From assembly GCA_944382025.1 (NCBI GenBank), contig CALWMQ010000125.1, positions 1 to 5,081 on the forward strand: 5,081 nucleotides of DNA, given 5' to 3'. Shown piece by piece: positions 5,049 to 5,081 of the stretch. The position numbers and the translations under genes were made by a program. Within the stretch, counting starts at the first letter, position 1. Every line of letters begins with the position of its first letter. Under the pieces are notes generated by a model that saw only the letters and a list, made by a program, of their open reading frames with translations, was not told the origin of the DNA and ran no database searches. The DNA is from an uncultured Clostridia bacterium. GTDB lineage: Bacteria > Bacillota > Clostridia > Oscillospirales > Acutalibacteraceae.

Positions 5049-5081
5049 ATGCGGCATGTATTTATACTCAATCCTGCGGCA
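5049..5081 (+). CDS. Probable diacylglycerol/lipid kinase, first 11 codons
   Basis: The frame MRHVFILNPAA runs off the right edge. A hydrophobic strand ending in NPAA (usually NPxAG) right after the start is the typical opening of the DagK/YegS/LCB5 lipid kinase fold, where the Asn-Pro loop leads into the glycine-rich nucleotide site. GAGGAGA at 5034-5040 sits 8 nt before the ATG, a strong ribosome site, so the start is well supported even though only 11 residues are visible. In Gram-positive bacteria such kinases recycle diacylglycerol for phospholipid and lipoteichoic acid metabolism at the membrane. The product is inferred from a short motif and could be another protein with a similar first strand. 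Confidence 0.65.
   Translation, partial: MRHVFILNPAA

Noticed and set aside
4842..5057. 71-codon minus-strand frame in the last spacer
   Set aside because: No recognisable domain, Ser/Arg-rich composition typical of antisense frames, and it covers the kinase ribosome site and start.

Overview
The window reads as chromosomal housekeeping DNA from a Firmicute of class Clostridia, most likely an Oscillospiraceae-type gut anaerobe. This rests on the divIC-yabR gene pair, a long-form HPF, an Fe-S class I fumarase alpha subunit, a THUMP-type 23S rRNA methyltransferase starting with a CAPCLFGLEG sequence, moderately high GC in most genes, and strong AGGAGG-type ribosome sites. The family assignment is an inference; no rRNA or marker gene is present. 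Every gene lies on the + strand.

Layout: (1) bases 2-211, the 3' end of a DivIC/FtsB septum protein; (2) 241-672, a YabR-like S1-domain RNA-binding protein; (3) 675-749, a long imperfect hairpin with a REP-like look; (4) 776-1936, a metal-dependent amidohydrolase of unknown substrate; (5) 1961-2803, a fumarase/tartrate-dehydratase class I alpha subunit, 24 nt downstream; (6) 2804-2936, an AT-rich control region with an extended -10 promoter, a palindrome in the promoter spacer and a 5' leader hairpin; (7) 2937-3464, long HPF, closed by a clear intrinsic terminator at 3488-3518; (8) about 3527-3631, a short region with mutually exclusive foldings; (9) 3708-4826, a THUMP/RlmL-type RNA methyltransferase; (10) 4827-5048, noncoding DNA with a direct repeat and palindromes; (11) from 5049, the first 11 codons of a probable diacylglycerol/lipid kinase.

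The genes fall into at least three transcription groups: divIC-yabR (cell division and RNA binding), amidohydrolase plus hydratase alpha (a probable small metabolic operon), and hpf alone between its own promoter and terminator. The methyltransferase and kinase follow. No mobile element, CRISPR array, tRNA or phage gene is visible, and I see no convincing new defence or RNA-guided system. The points most worth a second look are the hydratase alpha subunit without an adjacent beta subunit, its pairing with an uncharacterised amidohydrolase, the long hairpin upstream of that pair, and the dense control region of hpf.
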